Positions 1 to 6,386 of a DNA stretch of 17,980 nt are shown piece after piece (position 1 is the first letter of the stretch; the number at the start of each line of letters is the position of its first letter). The stretch covers positions 1 to 17,980 of the forward strand of contig CAJTKW010000080.1 of the NCBI GenBank assembly GCA_910577035.1, written 5' to 3'. The stretch is from an uncultured Acetatifactor sp. GTDB lineage: Bacteria; Bacillota; Clostridia; Lachnospirales; Lachnospiraceae. The notes under the pieces are model-generated. The model searched no databases and was not told where the DNA came from. It saw nothing but the letters and a program-made list of their open reading frames with translations. Position numbers and translations under genes: made by a program.

Positions 1-47
1 CCACACGGACCTGAACCGTGCGCGTCTGCCAATTCCGCCATTCCTGC
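1..47 (-). tRNA. tRNA-Leu (anticodon CAG), 5' part only, cut by the window edge
   Basis: Read on the minus strand, the sequence begins with the acceptor arm GCAGGAA, then TG, and a D-arm with the leucine-type loop AATTGGCAGA closed by GCG/CGC. An anticodon stem CACGG/CCGTG follows with the 7-base loop TTCAGGT. That places CAG at positions 34-36, so it reads CUG leucine codons. The bases after the anticodon stem start what should be the long variable arm of a class II tRNA. The variable arm, T-arm and 3' acceptor strand lie outside the window. A good promoter sits just upstream. The arm pairing and anticodon are seen directly; the leucine identity follows from the D-loop and anticodon. Confidence 0.92.
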
Positions 48-58
48 GAACAAATTGT

Positions 59-87
59 ATTTTACACGATCATTTCATAAAAGTCAA
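59..87 (-). promoter_or_regulatory. Sigma-A-type promoter of the tRNA-Leu gene
   Basis: On the minus strand, a -35 box TTGACT (82-87) is separated by 17 bases from a -10 box TAAAAT (59-64). Transcription would start about 5 bases before the tRNA 5' end. An A/T-tract-rich stretch (about 91-118) directly upstream resembles the UP elements common at stable-RNA promoters. Confidence 0.8.
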
Positions 88-165
88 TGCCTTTTTTAAA
101 AAATTTGCAAATTAAGGAAAAAACCGGCAACCGTTCAGACAGTGCACTGGACCGTCACTAAAACT

Positions 166-201
166 GCGGACCCCCGGGGCAGGATACCCCGGAGGATCCG
201 C
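166..201 (-). terminator. Probable terminator of the FliD-like gene
   Basis: An inverted repeat forms a GC-rich stem of about 14 pairs, with one bulged base and one G-U pair, around a 7-base loop. It lies about 30 bases past the stop codon of the gene at 234-1445 and before the tRNA promoter. On the minus strand the stem is followed by AGTTTTAG, a short and imperfect U-tract, so it may be a weak terminator or only an mRNA-stabilising hairpin. Confidence 0.5.
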
Positions 202-233
202 AGCCCGCATGTCCCTGTTATTCCGATAACCGG

Positions 234-1445
234 TTACATGATGCCGGTATAGCCGGAGCCTCCCTGCACGTTATATGCACCGTTTGCCGTATATCCACTG
301 CCGGCATTCGCCTGCGTATTCATATAGTAATCCACAAGGGACGCGTTGGTGGCAACGGAAGACCCGTAATCCTTAAAGAAATCCTGTACCTTGGACATAT
401 CTGCCTTTTTGAACGTGTCCTCATCAATCTTCATTCTGCCCTTGGCATCCACATTGATTCCAAACTGCTTCAGCACATCCGCATTCTTCGCCGTTTTTTC
501 CCTGATAGAGGTCAGGTTTGCCACAACGCCGGAATTTGAACTGGATTCTGCGGTGTCGAACATACGGTTATAATTGCTGACAAAGCTTTTTGCCACGGAA
601 AAAATCTTATCAACCTCGTATTTCTCCGTACCGTCCTGGTCCTTCACCTTTTGATACAATTCACCGTCTGCCAGCGTCTTACTGTCCGCCTTCAGGCCGG
701 CCGCACCGGAAATCACCGGCTTGCCTGTCTCCGTTTTATCCGTCTGGTCCGTCTTGTCTGTCGTATTCTTGCCGGTGGTTATTCCCGCATACTGAACACG
801 GGATGCCAGCCTGGAACCATAGCTCATAATATCATCCGCCGAGAACAGCTCCTGTACTTTAGAGAGATCCGCCGCCTTCAGCCTGGCTTCATCCACCTCC
901 AGTGTACCGTTTGAATTTACCTTGACACCGATTTCCGAAAGCTTGCCGGAGTTCGCAGCCGTACTGCTCATCATATTCGCCACATACGCCGTCTTACCCG
1001 TCAATGTAGAACCCTTTGACGCATTCACCACATTATTATAATCCGCCACAAAGGTTTTCACGGCTGAAACCACCTTGTCCGCCGCACTCTTACCGTTTTC
1101 CGTATCCGTATATGTTGTACTGTTCTGCAATGTGGAAAGAGACTTGTTCAAGCTTGAAAGCCCTGATGTCAGATTGGCATTTGCCGCCTGCACATCCTTG
1201 GATACCCTGGGATTCTTCTTCTCCTCTTCCAGCTTTTTCAGAATATTCTTTGTGCTGCTCTTCCCGCTGCCTGCCGATGGTGCAGTATCCTGGCCCTCTG
1301 CGTAATATGCCTTCATCAGCTTCCCGTAACTGCCGTTCTTGATAGCAGCGTAATCACTGAGGAAATTGCTGCCTGCAACGCTGGATGCACCGCTCCCCAG
1401 ACTCCCGAACAAAAACGAAACATCCTGTTTCTCGTGAATATTCAT
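234..1445 (-). CDS. FliD C-terminal-like repeat protein (403 aa)
   Basis: The protein carries two copies of a domain that resembles the C-terminal part of the flagellar cap protein FliD. Copy 1 is about residues 123-220 and copy 2 about 279-375. Each copy has a segment of the type VKTFVADYN / AKSFVSNYN, then a stretch of the type IGVKVNSNGTLEVDE / FGINVDAKGRMKIDE, then LSKVQELF / MSKVQDFF. The copies are joined by a Thr/Asp/Lys-rich low-complexity linker (about 223-243). The N-terminus (1-60) contains a segment DYAAIKNGSYGKL and no recognisable FliD N-terminal domain. I see no signal peptide or membrane segment. The C-terminal 25 residues are rich in Gly, Ser, Tyr and Asn. The start has the strong site AAGGAGG 6 bases upstream. 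There are no flagellar neighbours here, so a role in a flagellum is not shown; the family resemblance is an inference from motif spacing. Confidence 0.75.
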   Translation of the reverse strand: MNIHEKQDVSFLFGSLGSGASSVAGSNFLSDYAAIKNGSYGKLMKAYYAEGQDTAPSAGSGKSSTKNILKKLEEEKKNPRVSKDVQAANANLTSGLSSLNKSLSTLQNSTTYTDTENGKSAADKVVSAVKTFVADYNNVVNASKGSTLTGKTAYVANMMSSTAANSGKLSEIGVKVNSNGTLEVDEARLKAADLSKVQELFSADDIMSYGSRLASRVQYAGITTGKNTTDKTDQTDKTETGKPVISGAAGLKADSKTLADGELYQKVKDQDGTEKYEVDKIFSVAKSFVSNYNRMFDTAESSSNSGVVANLTSIREKTAKNADVLKQFGINVDAKGRMKIDEDTFKKADMSKVQDFFKDYGSSVATNASLVDYYMNTQANAGSGYTANGAYNVQGGSGYTGIM

Positions 1446-1469
1446 ATCGCACCTCCTTGTATATAATTA

Positions 1470-1497
1470 TAATCGGCTGATACGCCATAAAAATTTA
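1470..1497 (-). promoter_or_regulatory. Possible sigma-28 (SigD)-type promoter of the FliD-like gene
   Basis: On the minus strand, TAAA (1494-1497) is followed after 16 bases by GCCGATTA (1470-1477). The sigma-28 consensus is TAAA, about 15 bases, then GCCGATAA or GCCGATAT. The predicted start would be near 1463, just before the ribosome binding site. An overlapping TATAAT (1466-1471) lacks a usable -35 box, which makes the sigma-28 reading the better one for this site. Spacing is one base longer than usual and one -10 base differs. Confidence 0.35.
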
Positions 1498-1518
1498 TAG
1501 CCTGCACTATTTTGATTC

Positions 1519-1556
1519 CCGGGCCAATGCTTCAGAATCCGCCCTGTACGGCCCGG
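1519..1556 (-). other. Inverted repeat in the leader of the FliD-like gene
   Basis: Seven-base arms CCGGGCC and GGCCCGG are separated by 24 bases. The repeat lies in the 170-base gap between the ATPase stop and the FliD-like start, inside the transcript expected from the promoter at 1583-1611. No U-tract follows on either strand, so it does not look like a terminator. I do not recognise a riboswitch class here; in particular I see no GEMM (cyclic di-GMP) core. Confidence 0.35.
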
Positions 1557-1582
1557 CCCTTCTATAATCGTTCCTTTTTTCC

Positions 1583-1611
1583 ATTGTATCACATCCGTTT
1601 CACAATGTAAA
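1583..1611 (-). promoter_or_regulatory. Sigma-A-type promoter upstream of the FliD-like gene
   Basis: On the minus strand, TTTACA (1606-1611) and TACAAT (1583-1588) are separated by 17 bases, and TGA directly before the -10 gives an extended -10 (TGN). The -35 box starts 5 bases after the stop codon of the upstream ATPase gene. The transcript would have a leader of about 130 bases. Confidence 0.55.
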
Positions 1612-1615
1612 ACGA

Positions 1616-3589
1616 TTAATTTACAAAACCGGGGCCGTCCAGCCGCATTCTGGCCAGAACCGCCAGCAGCTCATATTTTCTGGGAAGATCCATCCATCTT
1701 CCGCATTCCGCAAAGAAGGGCGAAAAGGCAGACTCCAGCCCCTGCTCCCCGATTTCCTCCAGCAGCCGGTCCACTTCTTCCTCCAGGCATACCCATCTGG
1801 GGGCAGGCTCCGCTCTCTGCACCTCTTCCCCCGCCCTGTCTGTCCCCTCCGGGGCAGCGGCCCGGGCTTCGGCTCCGGGTATCATATATTTCTGGAACCG
1901 CTCCAGGGGATTCAGGGCACCCATCAGCTTCCGCAGCAGAAAGGCGATGGCATTCAGCTGGGGAACACTTGCAATGTCATGGAGCATACGAATATCCACC
2001 CGCTCGTCTCCCAGAATCAGAAATCCCAGATCCCACACCTGCATCACCTCCGTGGAAGCCCCCAGGGGACGGGTATTTAAATAATTGGCATCCACCCTGT
2101 CCGGATTTGTAAAATCCGCCGGTTTCAGTACTTCCTGTTTACGGCTTCCTGCTCCGTCCATATACGCCGCCTGCAGCGCCTTGGCTTCCTTCGTCACCTG
2201 GCTGATCCGATAATCCTTCATGATATAGATTCTGTCTGCCGCCTGCAGATATTCACTGCTGCCCCCGATCACCAGGATGGTGGAAACCTTTCTCTGTCCG
2301 GCCAGTTCCTGCACCCTTTCCACGAAAGGCGTGATAGGCTCCTTTTCAATCAGCTCCTTCATCACATGATCCTGGATCATAAAATTGGTGGCGGTTTTGT
2401 CCTCGTCGATCAGCAAAAGCTTTACGCCCCAGTTCACCGCCTCCATGATATTGGCTGCCTGGGAGGTGGAACCGGAGGCGTGGGCCGTAGAGAAATCTCC
2501 GGGATTGCTTCCGGGAATCCACTTGATAAAGGGCGACAGATTCCCATGCCGTATCCTTCTGCCGTCCTCCGCGGAAATCTGCATGGCGGAAGGCACCGTG
2601 ATCACCAGCTCCCTGCCGTCGCCGCCGATATGGTCATAAATCCCCGCGCTTAAGGCATCCAGCAGGGTACTTTTCCCGGAATATCCGCCCCCGGTGATCA
2701 CCGTAACGCCCTTTCGAAATACCATGCCCCTGATGCCGGCTACCTCCGCCTCGTCCTCCGGCGTTGACAGAAAGGGCACCGCATTCTTCATGGGAAGGTC
2801 GCTTCCCTGGGCCCTGGGCAGGATACTGCCGTTGGCCACAAAAGCACAGCAGTCATGCTCCAGAAGCCATTTCCGGATGCCGGCCTGCTTTTGGGAAAGC
2901 TCCACCGCCCGTTTCAGGCCCTCTCTGTCAAATTCCTCCACATAACGGTTCACCGCTTCCGGCAGGTCATCGCAAAGCATTTCTGCCGCTTTCTTATGCT
3001 TTTTCTTAGGAAGCTGTACCTGCAGCATGATACTCACACAGAGATAGGCGGGAATCCTCCGTTCCCCGTCTACAGGCGCGGCGATACAGCTTTTTCCCGG
3101 GACATAGGAACTCACCCCCCTGTCCCGCAGTCCGTCCACGGATTCAATGGTATTTTTACTCAGAAGCCGATAATACTTCTGAGGCACGATTCTGGCGGTA
3201 ATAACGTTTCTTACAAGAACCTTGCTGTTAGGCTCATAAATAAAATAATGTCCGTTTTCCACCGCCGTCCGCTTGCGGTTGTCATTCAGCTCATTCAGAG
3301 TCCGAATGTAGGGGATCAGCCCCCGGAAGATATAATCCAGCGCCGCCGTGCCTGTATCCTCCGTTTTCAGCAGCTTCATGGGAATGTGGATGGTAACCGT
3401 GGGCTTGGAAAGCTCCAGCCGGTTGCTCTTGGTGATCTCATAGCCGATCTCCCCGTCCCAGTACACCGCATGATTATGGACAATCGGGTCTTTGTCCATA
3501 AAGGTTTCATACATCTTTCCCTCATACATCTCCTCATATTTCTCACTGGACGGTTCCATATTCATAATATAATATCTTAATCTCTTCAA
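1616..3589 (-). CDS. Predicted ATPase of the ABC class (COG3044 / PF09818 type)
   Basis: This soluble 657-residue protein has a Walker A motif GGGYSGKST at about 300-308. A signature-like segment SGSTSQAANIMEA (about 372-384) stands where ABC proteins have the LSGGQ helix. A Walker B strand KLLLIDED (about 390-397) is followed by ATNFM. ILVIGGSSEYLQAADRIYIM (about 438-457) matches the conserved region after Walker B in this family. No transmembrane segments are visible. The family's biological role is not established. The start is TTG at 3587-3589, with GGAGGGAG 8 bases upstream. A longer reading from a GTG at 3670 would run through the terminator hairpin and has no clear ribosome binding site, so I reject it. 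The nearest usable promoter is 270 bases upstream, with a structured leader in between. Confidence 0.88.
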   Translation of the reverse strand: MKRLRYYIMNMEPSSEKYEEMYEGKMYETFMDKDPIVHNHAVYWDGEIGYEITKSNRLELSKPTVTIHIPMKLLKTEDTGTAALDYIFRGLIPYIRTLNELNDNRKRTAVENGHYFIYEPNSKVLVRNVITARIVPQKYYRLLSKNTIESVDGLRDRGVSSYVPGKSCIAAPVDGERRIPAYLCVSIMLQVQLPKKKHKKAAEMLCDDLPEAVNRYVEEFDREGLKRAVELSQKQAGIRKWLLEHDCCAFVANGSILPRAQGSDLPMKNAVPFLSTPEDEAEVAGIRGMVFRKGVTVITGGGYSGKSTLLDALSAGIYDHIGGDGRELVITVPSAMQISAEDGRRIRHGNLSPFIKWIPGSNPGDFSTAHASGSTSQAANIMEAVNWGVKLLLIDEDKTATNFMIQDHVMKELIEKEPITPFVERVQELAGQRKVSTILVIGGSSEYLQAADRIYIMKDYRISQVTKEAKALQAAYMDGAGSRKQEVLKPADFTNPDRVDANYLNTRPLGASTEVMQVWDLGFLILGDERVDIRMLHDIASVPQLNAIAFLLRKLMGALNPLERFQKYMIPGAEARAAAPEGTDRAGEEVQRAEPAPRWVCLEEEVDRLLEEIGEQGLESAFSPFFAECGRWMDLPRKYELLAVLARMRLDGPGFVN

Positions 3590-3618
3590 AATCCGTTCTC
3601 CCTCCAAATTTTGCGCGC

Positions 3619-3646
3619 AAAAAAGACACACCGTTATGATGTGTCT
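3619..3646 (-). terminator. Intrinsic terminator in the leader of the COG3044 ATPase gene
   Basis: On the minus strand, the 7-bp stem AGACACA/TGTGTCT with a 9-base loop is followed by a run of T (3619-3624). It ends only about 13 bases before the ribosome binding site of the ATPase gene. This leaves no space for a promoter after it, so transcripts must read through. It is either an attenuator or the terminator of the short transcript carrying the 12-codon ORF. Confidence 0.7.
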
Positions 3647-3673
3647 GCCAGCCTGCGTTTTTCCGCGCACACT

Positions 3674-3688
3674 CCCTGCAATGCAGGG
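3674..3688 (-). other. Perfect short palindrome in the ATPase leader
   Basis: Seven-base arms CCCTGCA/TGCAGGG surround a single central base. It is the middle of three dyads between the 12-codon ORF and the terminator. It could be an RNA hairpin or a protein binding site. Confidence 0.4.
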
Positions 3689-3715
3689 TACAATTGTTCA
3701 TAAAGGTACTAAAAT

Positions 3716-3732
3716 GGGCATACTTCATGCCC
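3716..3732 (-). other. Hairpin just after the 12-codon leader ORF
   Basis: Perfect 6-bp arms GGGCAT/ATGCCC enclose a 5-base loop, 5 bases after the stop codon of the small ORF. On the minus strand it is followed by ATTTTA, so it might act as a weak terminator or a pause hairpin. Confidence 0.4.
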
Positions 3733-3737
3733 CGTAT

Positions 3738-3776
3738 TCAGTTGTCAGGATCTACCGCCTTCTCGATTTTTCTCAT
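3738..3776 (-). CDS. Candidate 12-residue leader peptide (MRKIEKAVDPDN)
   Basis: An ATG lies 9 bases after a near-perfect ribosome binding site (AAGGAGG, about 3785-3792) and opens a 12-codon frame ending in TGA. It follows a good sigma-A promoter by about 80 bases and precedes three hairpins, the last a terminator, ahead of the COG3044 ATPase gene. The quality of the ribosome binding site is the main evidence that it is translated. The peptide is charged (Arg, Lys, Glu, Asp). It has no run of a single regulatory amino acid of the kind that would suggest a classical amino-acid attenuator. I do not recognise it. Confidence 0.45.
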   Translation of the reverse strand: MRKIEKAVDPDN

Positions 3777-3861
3777 ATCACAATTCCTCCTTCAACATGA
3801 ATCCCTCTCCGTCCGGCAGTTATAAGCTGCACAGGACAGAGAAACCTTAAGCACCGCATAC

Positions 3862-3890
3862 AGTATAGCACTGCCGCCCGGAAAAAGCAA
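3862..3890 (-). promoter_or_regulatory. Sigma-A promoter of the leader-ORF / COG3044 transcript
   Basis: On the minus strand, TTGCTT (3885-3890) and TATACT (3862-3867) are separated by exactly 17 bases. The -35 box lies 3 bases past the stop codon of the ABC permease gene, so the ATPase transcript is likely independent of the ABC operon. The leader from the expected start (near 3855) to the ATPase start is about 265 bases. Confidence 0.7.
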
Positions 3891-3892
3891 GC

Positions 3893-4681
3893 TTAAAAAA
3901 CTATATCCTTCCGTCCGTATTTCCAGAATCCGACGGCTATTCCCCCAAGGAGCACAGCCAGCCCCACCCCGAGATATTCAGGCTCTATCCGGCCGTTTGC
4001 GATAATATCAGCACTGTCGGTATACCCAAAGGGCGTAATATACTTTAAGAACCCGGCCTTCTCGGTGAGATTCGCCACAATATTCAGGAAATAGAACACC
4101 GCGGCAAGCCCCAGCCCCAGGCCCGGCCCGCCGCTGCCCAGGAAGGCGGAGATTCCGAAACAGACTGCCGCCGTCTCTGCCTGCATGCAGAAATACGCAA
4201 GAAACATCAGACCCAACAGCTTTTTATCCGGGGATTCACCGATCATAAGCGTAGTCAGGGCCGTCACTCCCACAGCCGCCCCATTGAGGATGCTAATCTG
4301 CACCAATACCGCCGTCAGCTTCTGGGCAATCACACTTCCCCTGCACACAGGATGAGTCAGCAGGAACTCCGCAGTATGCTCCTTCTCTTCCTTTGACAAC
4401 GCGGAAATGCCAAGCAGTGCCGCAAAGAAAGCCCCGCCCAGGCCAAGGATATTTCCGCATTCCACTCCGAAGAATCCTGTAAACTCGCCGAAGTTAATCC
4501 TGTCCATGCCAAATGCCGCAGAGAACCCTCCCATATTTCCAAAGGCCTCGCTGATTTCCCCCATCTGCTTTGCCATTTCCGGGTAAATCAATATACAGAT
4601 TCCCATCAAAAAGACTATGGCCGCCGTCCATATCATAAGCGGGATTCTGCCCTGCCTGATTTCATGCCTTAAAATTGTCAT
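3893..4681 (-). CDS. ABC-2 type transporter permease
   Basis: This 262-residue protein has about six hydrophobic segments (roughly 13-33, 70-94, 118-146, 155-180, 186-204 and 233-253). The region around 96-121 (SKEEKEHTAEFLLTHPV and following) matches the charged loop typical of ABC-2 permeases that pair with a single ATPase, as in drug, antibiotic-peptide or lipid exporters. It is the membrane partner of the ATPase encoded just upstream, with which it overlaps by 20 bases. I chose the ATG at 4681 because GGAGGAAG lies just before it inside the upstream gene. A start 18 codons earlier would extend the overlap and has no better site. The substrate cannot be told from sequence. Confidence 0.88.
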   Translation of the reverse strand: MTILRHEIRQGRIPLMIWTAAIVFLMGICILIYPEMAKQMGEISEAFGNMGGFSAAFGMDRINFGEFTGFFGVECGNILGLGGAFFAALLGISALSKEEKEHTAEFLLTHPVCRGSVIAQKLTAVLVQISILNGAAVGVTALTTLMIGESPDKKLLGLMFLAYFCMQAETAAVCFGISAFLGSGGPGLGLGLAAVFYFLNIVANLTEKAGFLKYITPFGYTDSADIIANGRIEPEYLGVGLAVLLGGIAVGFWKYGRKDIVF

Positions 4682-5564
4682 TGGCTTCCTCCTTATAATA
4701 GTGCATAAAAATCTCTTCCAGATCCGGCTCCGCAATATTCACATCCGTCACGGGCATCTGTCCCAAAGCACCCATCAGCTTCCGGGGGTCTCCGCTGTAC
4801 AGGAACCTTACCGTATCCCCCTCCGCCCTGATATTCCGCATCCCCTCCAGCTCCGGCGGTGCAGGAATGCCTGTCACAGTAACCTCCTTTGCATTTGTGT
4901 GCCCCAGTGCCTCTATGCTGTCACAGGCCAGTATCCGCCCCTCCCTGATCACAACCGCATGCTTACAATACTTCTGTATCTCCGAGAGGACATGGGAGGA
5001 GAGGAAGATCGTGGTCCCCGCCTTGTTCCGCTCCTCCAGAATCCTGTAAAATTCCCGCTGTATCAGCGGATCCAGCCCGCTGGTGGGCTCGTCCAGGATG
5101 CACAGTCCCGGCTGATGCTGCAGGGCACAGACAATGGAAACCTTTTTCCGGTTGCCCAGAGAAAGCTGATCCACCCGTTTCCCTAAATCCAGCTCCAGCC
5201 GGTCGCAGAGACGTCTGGCTTCCTCCCTGCAGTCCCGCTTCCGCAGTCCGGCAGAGTATTCCAGAACCTCCCCCGCCTTCATTCCCCGGTAGAAACTGGC
5301 CTCCGACGGCATATAACCGATCCCGGCCAGCAGCCCGGTACGTCTCCCGCGAATATCTTCTCCGAATATCCTTGCCGTTCCTTCCGTAGGCGCAATCAAA
5401 CCCAGAAGAATCCGGATCGTAGTACTCTTCCCCGCGCCGTTGGGCCCGATAAATCCCATGAAATCTCCCTCCGGCACGGCCAGATCCACATCGGTAATCC
5501 CCCTTGCCCTGCCATAAAGCTTTGTCAGCCCTCTGGTCTCTATTGCATTCTTTCCTGTACCCAT
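4662..5564 (-). CDS. ABC transporter ATP-binding protein
   Basis: This is a complete 300-residue nucleotide-binding subunit: Walker A GPNGAGKST (40-48), signature LSLGNRKK (134-141), Walker B LCILDEP (154-160), D-loop SGLDP (162-166) and H-loop His191. The signature lacks the usual second Gly-Gln (LSGGQ), as is common in CcmA/YbhF-type export ATPases. The C-terminal 80 residues form a regulatory-type extension. It energises the permease encoded downstream (20-base overlap, so translation is probably coupled). The start has GGGAGGAAGG just upstream. A TetR-type repressor precedes it in the same direction with a 57-base gap, the usual arrangement for a ligand-inducible efflux operon. Confidence 0.93.
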   Translation of the reverse strand: MGTGKNAIETRGLTKLYGRARGITDVDLAVPEGDFMGFIGPNGAGKSTTIRILLGLIAPTEGTARIFGEDIRGRRTGLLAGIGYMPSEASFYRGMKAGEVLEYSAGLRKRDCREEARRLCDRLELDLGKRVDQLSLGNRKKVSIVCALQHQPGLCILDEPTSGLDPLIQREFYRILEERNKAGTTIFLSSHVLSEIQKYCKHAVVIREGRILACDSIEALGHTNAKEVTVTGIPAPPELEGMRNIRAEGDTVRFLYSGDPRKLMGALGQMPVTDVNIAEPDLEEIFMHYYKEEANDNFKA

Positions 5565-5580
5565 ACCTTCCTCCCTGTGG

Positions 5581-5622
5581 GGGCTTTATTACACCGATAC
5601 CCAATCCGCTGTACCAAAGCCC
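5581..5622. other. Inverted repeat between the TetR and ABC ATPase genes
   Basis: Arms GGGCTTT and AAAGCCC enclose 28 bases that themselves contain imperfect symmetry. It fills most of the 57-base gap. It could be an mRNA hairpin separating the two cistrons or a second regulator site. No convincing promoter boxes are seen next to it. Confidence 0.3.
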
Positions 5623-6236
5623 TATTGGTCTTTCAGATAAATTTTCTTCCAGAATACCAGCATTTCCTCAAAATCTTTTTCCAGCTTTTGCACATCCAGC
5701 TCCTCGCCCCGCTGGAAGATTTCCCACAGGTAGCCTTCGGAAGCCAGATACATTTCCCGGTACATCATTTTCAGGTCAAGTCCCTCCACAAAATCTCCGG
5801 CATTGATTCTTGAAAGTGCGTTCATGGATTTCAGTCCGAAATACCTCTGGTAGCTCTCCCGGATAGCCCCGCCGATCTCCGGATCCTTCTCGTAAAAGGC
5901 CTTCACCACAAACCCTGTCATATCGGGATACCGTTTCATCATGTGGATTTTGGCCCGCATTCCCCGCTCCATCATTTCAAAGAGGTCATCCGGATCATAG
6001 CAGCCATATTTCGTGAGATACTCCATGGTTATGGCACACGCCCTGTCCCACAGGAAGAGATACAGATCCCGCTTATTCCCAAAATAATGAAACAGCAGGG
6101 ATTTGCTGATTCCCGCCTGGCCGGCTATTTCCAGCATGGGGCTCTTCCGGTATGAATTCCCGGCAAATACCCGGAATCCCGCATCCATAATCTTCTGCTG
6201 CTTTTCCTCCGGCAGCAGGTAGAATTTATCGTTCAT
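5622..6236 (-). CDS. TetR/AcrR family transcriptional regulator
   Basis: This 204-residue protein has the TetR N-terminal DNA-binding domain. The helix-turn-helix lies in about residues 33-53 (SPMLEIAGQAGISKSLLFHYF), followed by GNKRDLYLF at the start of the next helix. The C-terminal two-thirds is the variable ligand-binding and dimerisation part. I chose the ATG at 6236 because GGAGG lies 5 bases upstream. A longer reading from 6293 would put a perfect dyad (6248-6268) inside the gene and has no clear ribosome binding site. It is first in the operon with the ABC ATPase and permease and most likely represses it. The inducer is unknown. Confidence 0.9.
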   Translation of the reverse strand: MNDKFYLLPEEKQQKIMDAGFRVFAGNSYRKSPMLEIAGQAGISKSLLFHYFGNKRDLYLFLWDRACAITMEYLTKYGCYDPDDLFEMMERGMRAKIHMMKRYPDMTGFVVKAFYEKDPEIGGAIRESYQRYFGLKSMNALSRINAGDFVEGLDLKMMYREMYLASEGYLWEIFQRGEELDVQKLEKDFEEMLVFWKKIYLKDQ

Positions 6237-6247
6237 AATAACCTCCA

Positions 6248-6268
6248 TGATTCCACTCCGGGGAATCA
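6248..6268. promoter_or_regulatory. Candidate TetR operator (TGATTCC-N7-GGAATCA)
   Basis: A perfect dyad with 7-base arms and a 7-base centre lies 11 bases upstream of the chosen TetR start, just before its ribosome binding site. Its length and symmetry suit a TetR-type dimer, and its position suits autoregulation of the TetR-ABC operon. It could instead act as an RNA hairpin. Assignment to this regulator is inference from position. Confidence 0.45.
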
Positions 6269-6293
6269 CACGTCTTCTCATGCTTCCAGACAT

Positions 6294-6308
6294 GCCGGCG
6301 CAGCCGGC
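6294..6308. repeat. GC-rich palindrome next to the tandem repeats
   Basis: Arms GCCGGC/GCCGGC around GCA. It abuts the first 18-bp tandem unit and may be part of the same structured region upstream of the TetR gene. Confidence 0.45.
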
Positions 6309-6360
6309 AGTGCCGCTGATGGCAGCAGTGCCGCTGATGGCAGCAGTGCCGCTGATGGCG
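6307..6360. repeat. Three tandem 18-bp repeats
   Basis: Three head-to-tail units of GCAGTGCCGCTGATGGCA (the last ends in G) occupy 6307-6324, 6325-6342 and 6343-6360. The last unit together with the following GCAC contains a perfect hairpin GTGCCGC-tgatg-GCGGCAC. The repeats lie upstream of the TetR gene. They are a multiple of three and would read Ala-Ile-Ser-Gly-Thr-Ala in frame with an extended TetR, but no start codon or ribosome binding site serves that extension. Confidence 0.8.
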
Positions 6361-6386
6361 GCACAAACAATTCATGAAATCGAGCA

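Noticed and set aside
1519..1576. Riboswitch (such as cyclic di-GMP) in the leader of the FliD-like gene
   Set aside because: Only one simple dyad is seen; none of the conserved core sequences of GEMM-I or GEMM-II that I know are present.
3590..3670. Extended N-terminus of the COG3044 ATPase from a GTG at 3670
   Set aside because: The extension would translate the terminator hairpin. The TTG at 3589 has GGAGGGAG at ideal spacing, and the family's conserved start region begins there.
3543..3728. A 61-codon frame overlapping the ATPase leader, with cysteines spaced C-x3-C-x2-C
   Set aside because: It runs through all three leader hairpins and into the start of the ATPase gene in another frame, with only a weak ribosome binding site. 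The 12-codon ORF just upstream has a far better one.
6237..6293. Extended N-terminus of the TetR protein
   Set aside because: The extra 19 residues lie before the normal family start and cover a perfect dyad. The ATG at 6236 has its own GGAGG.
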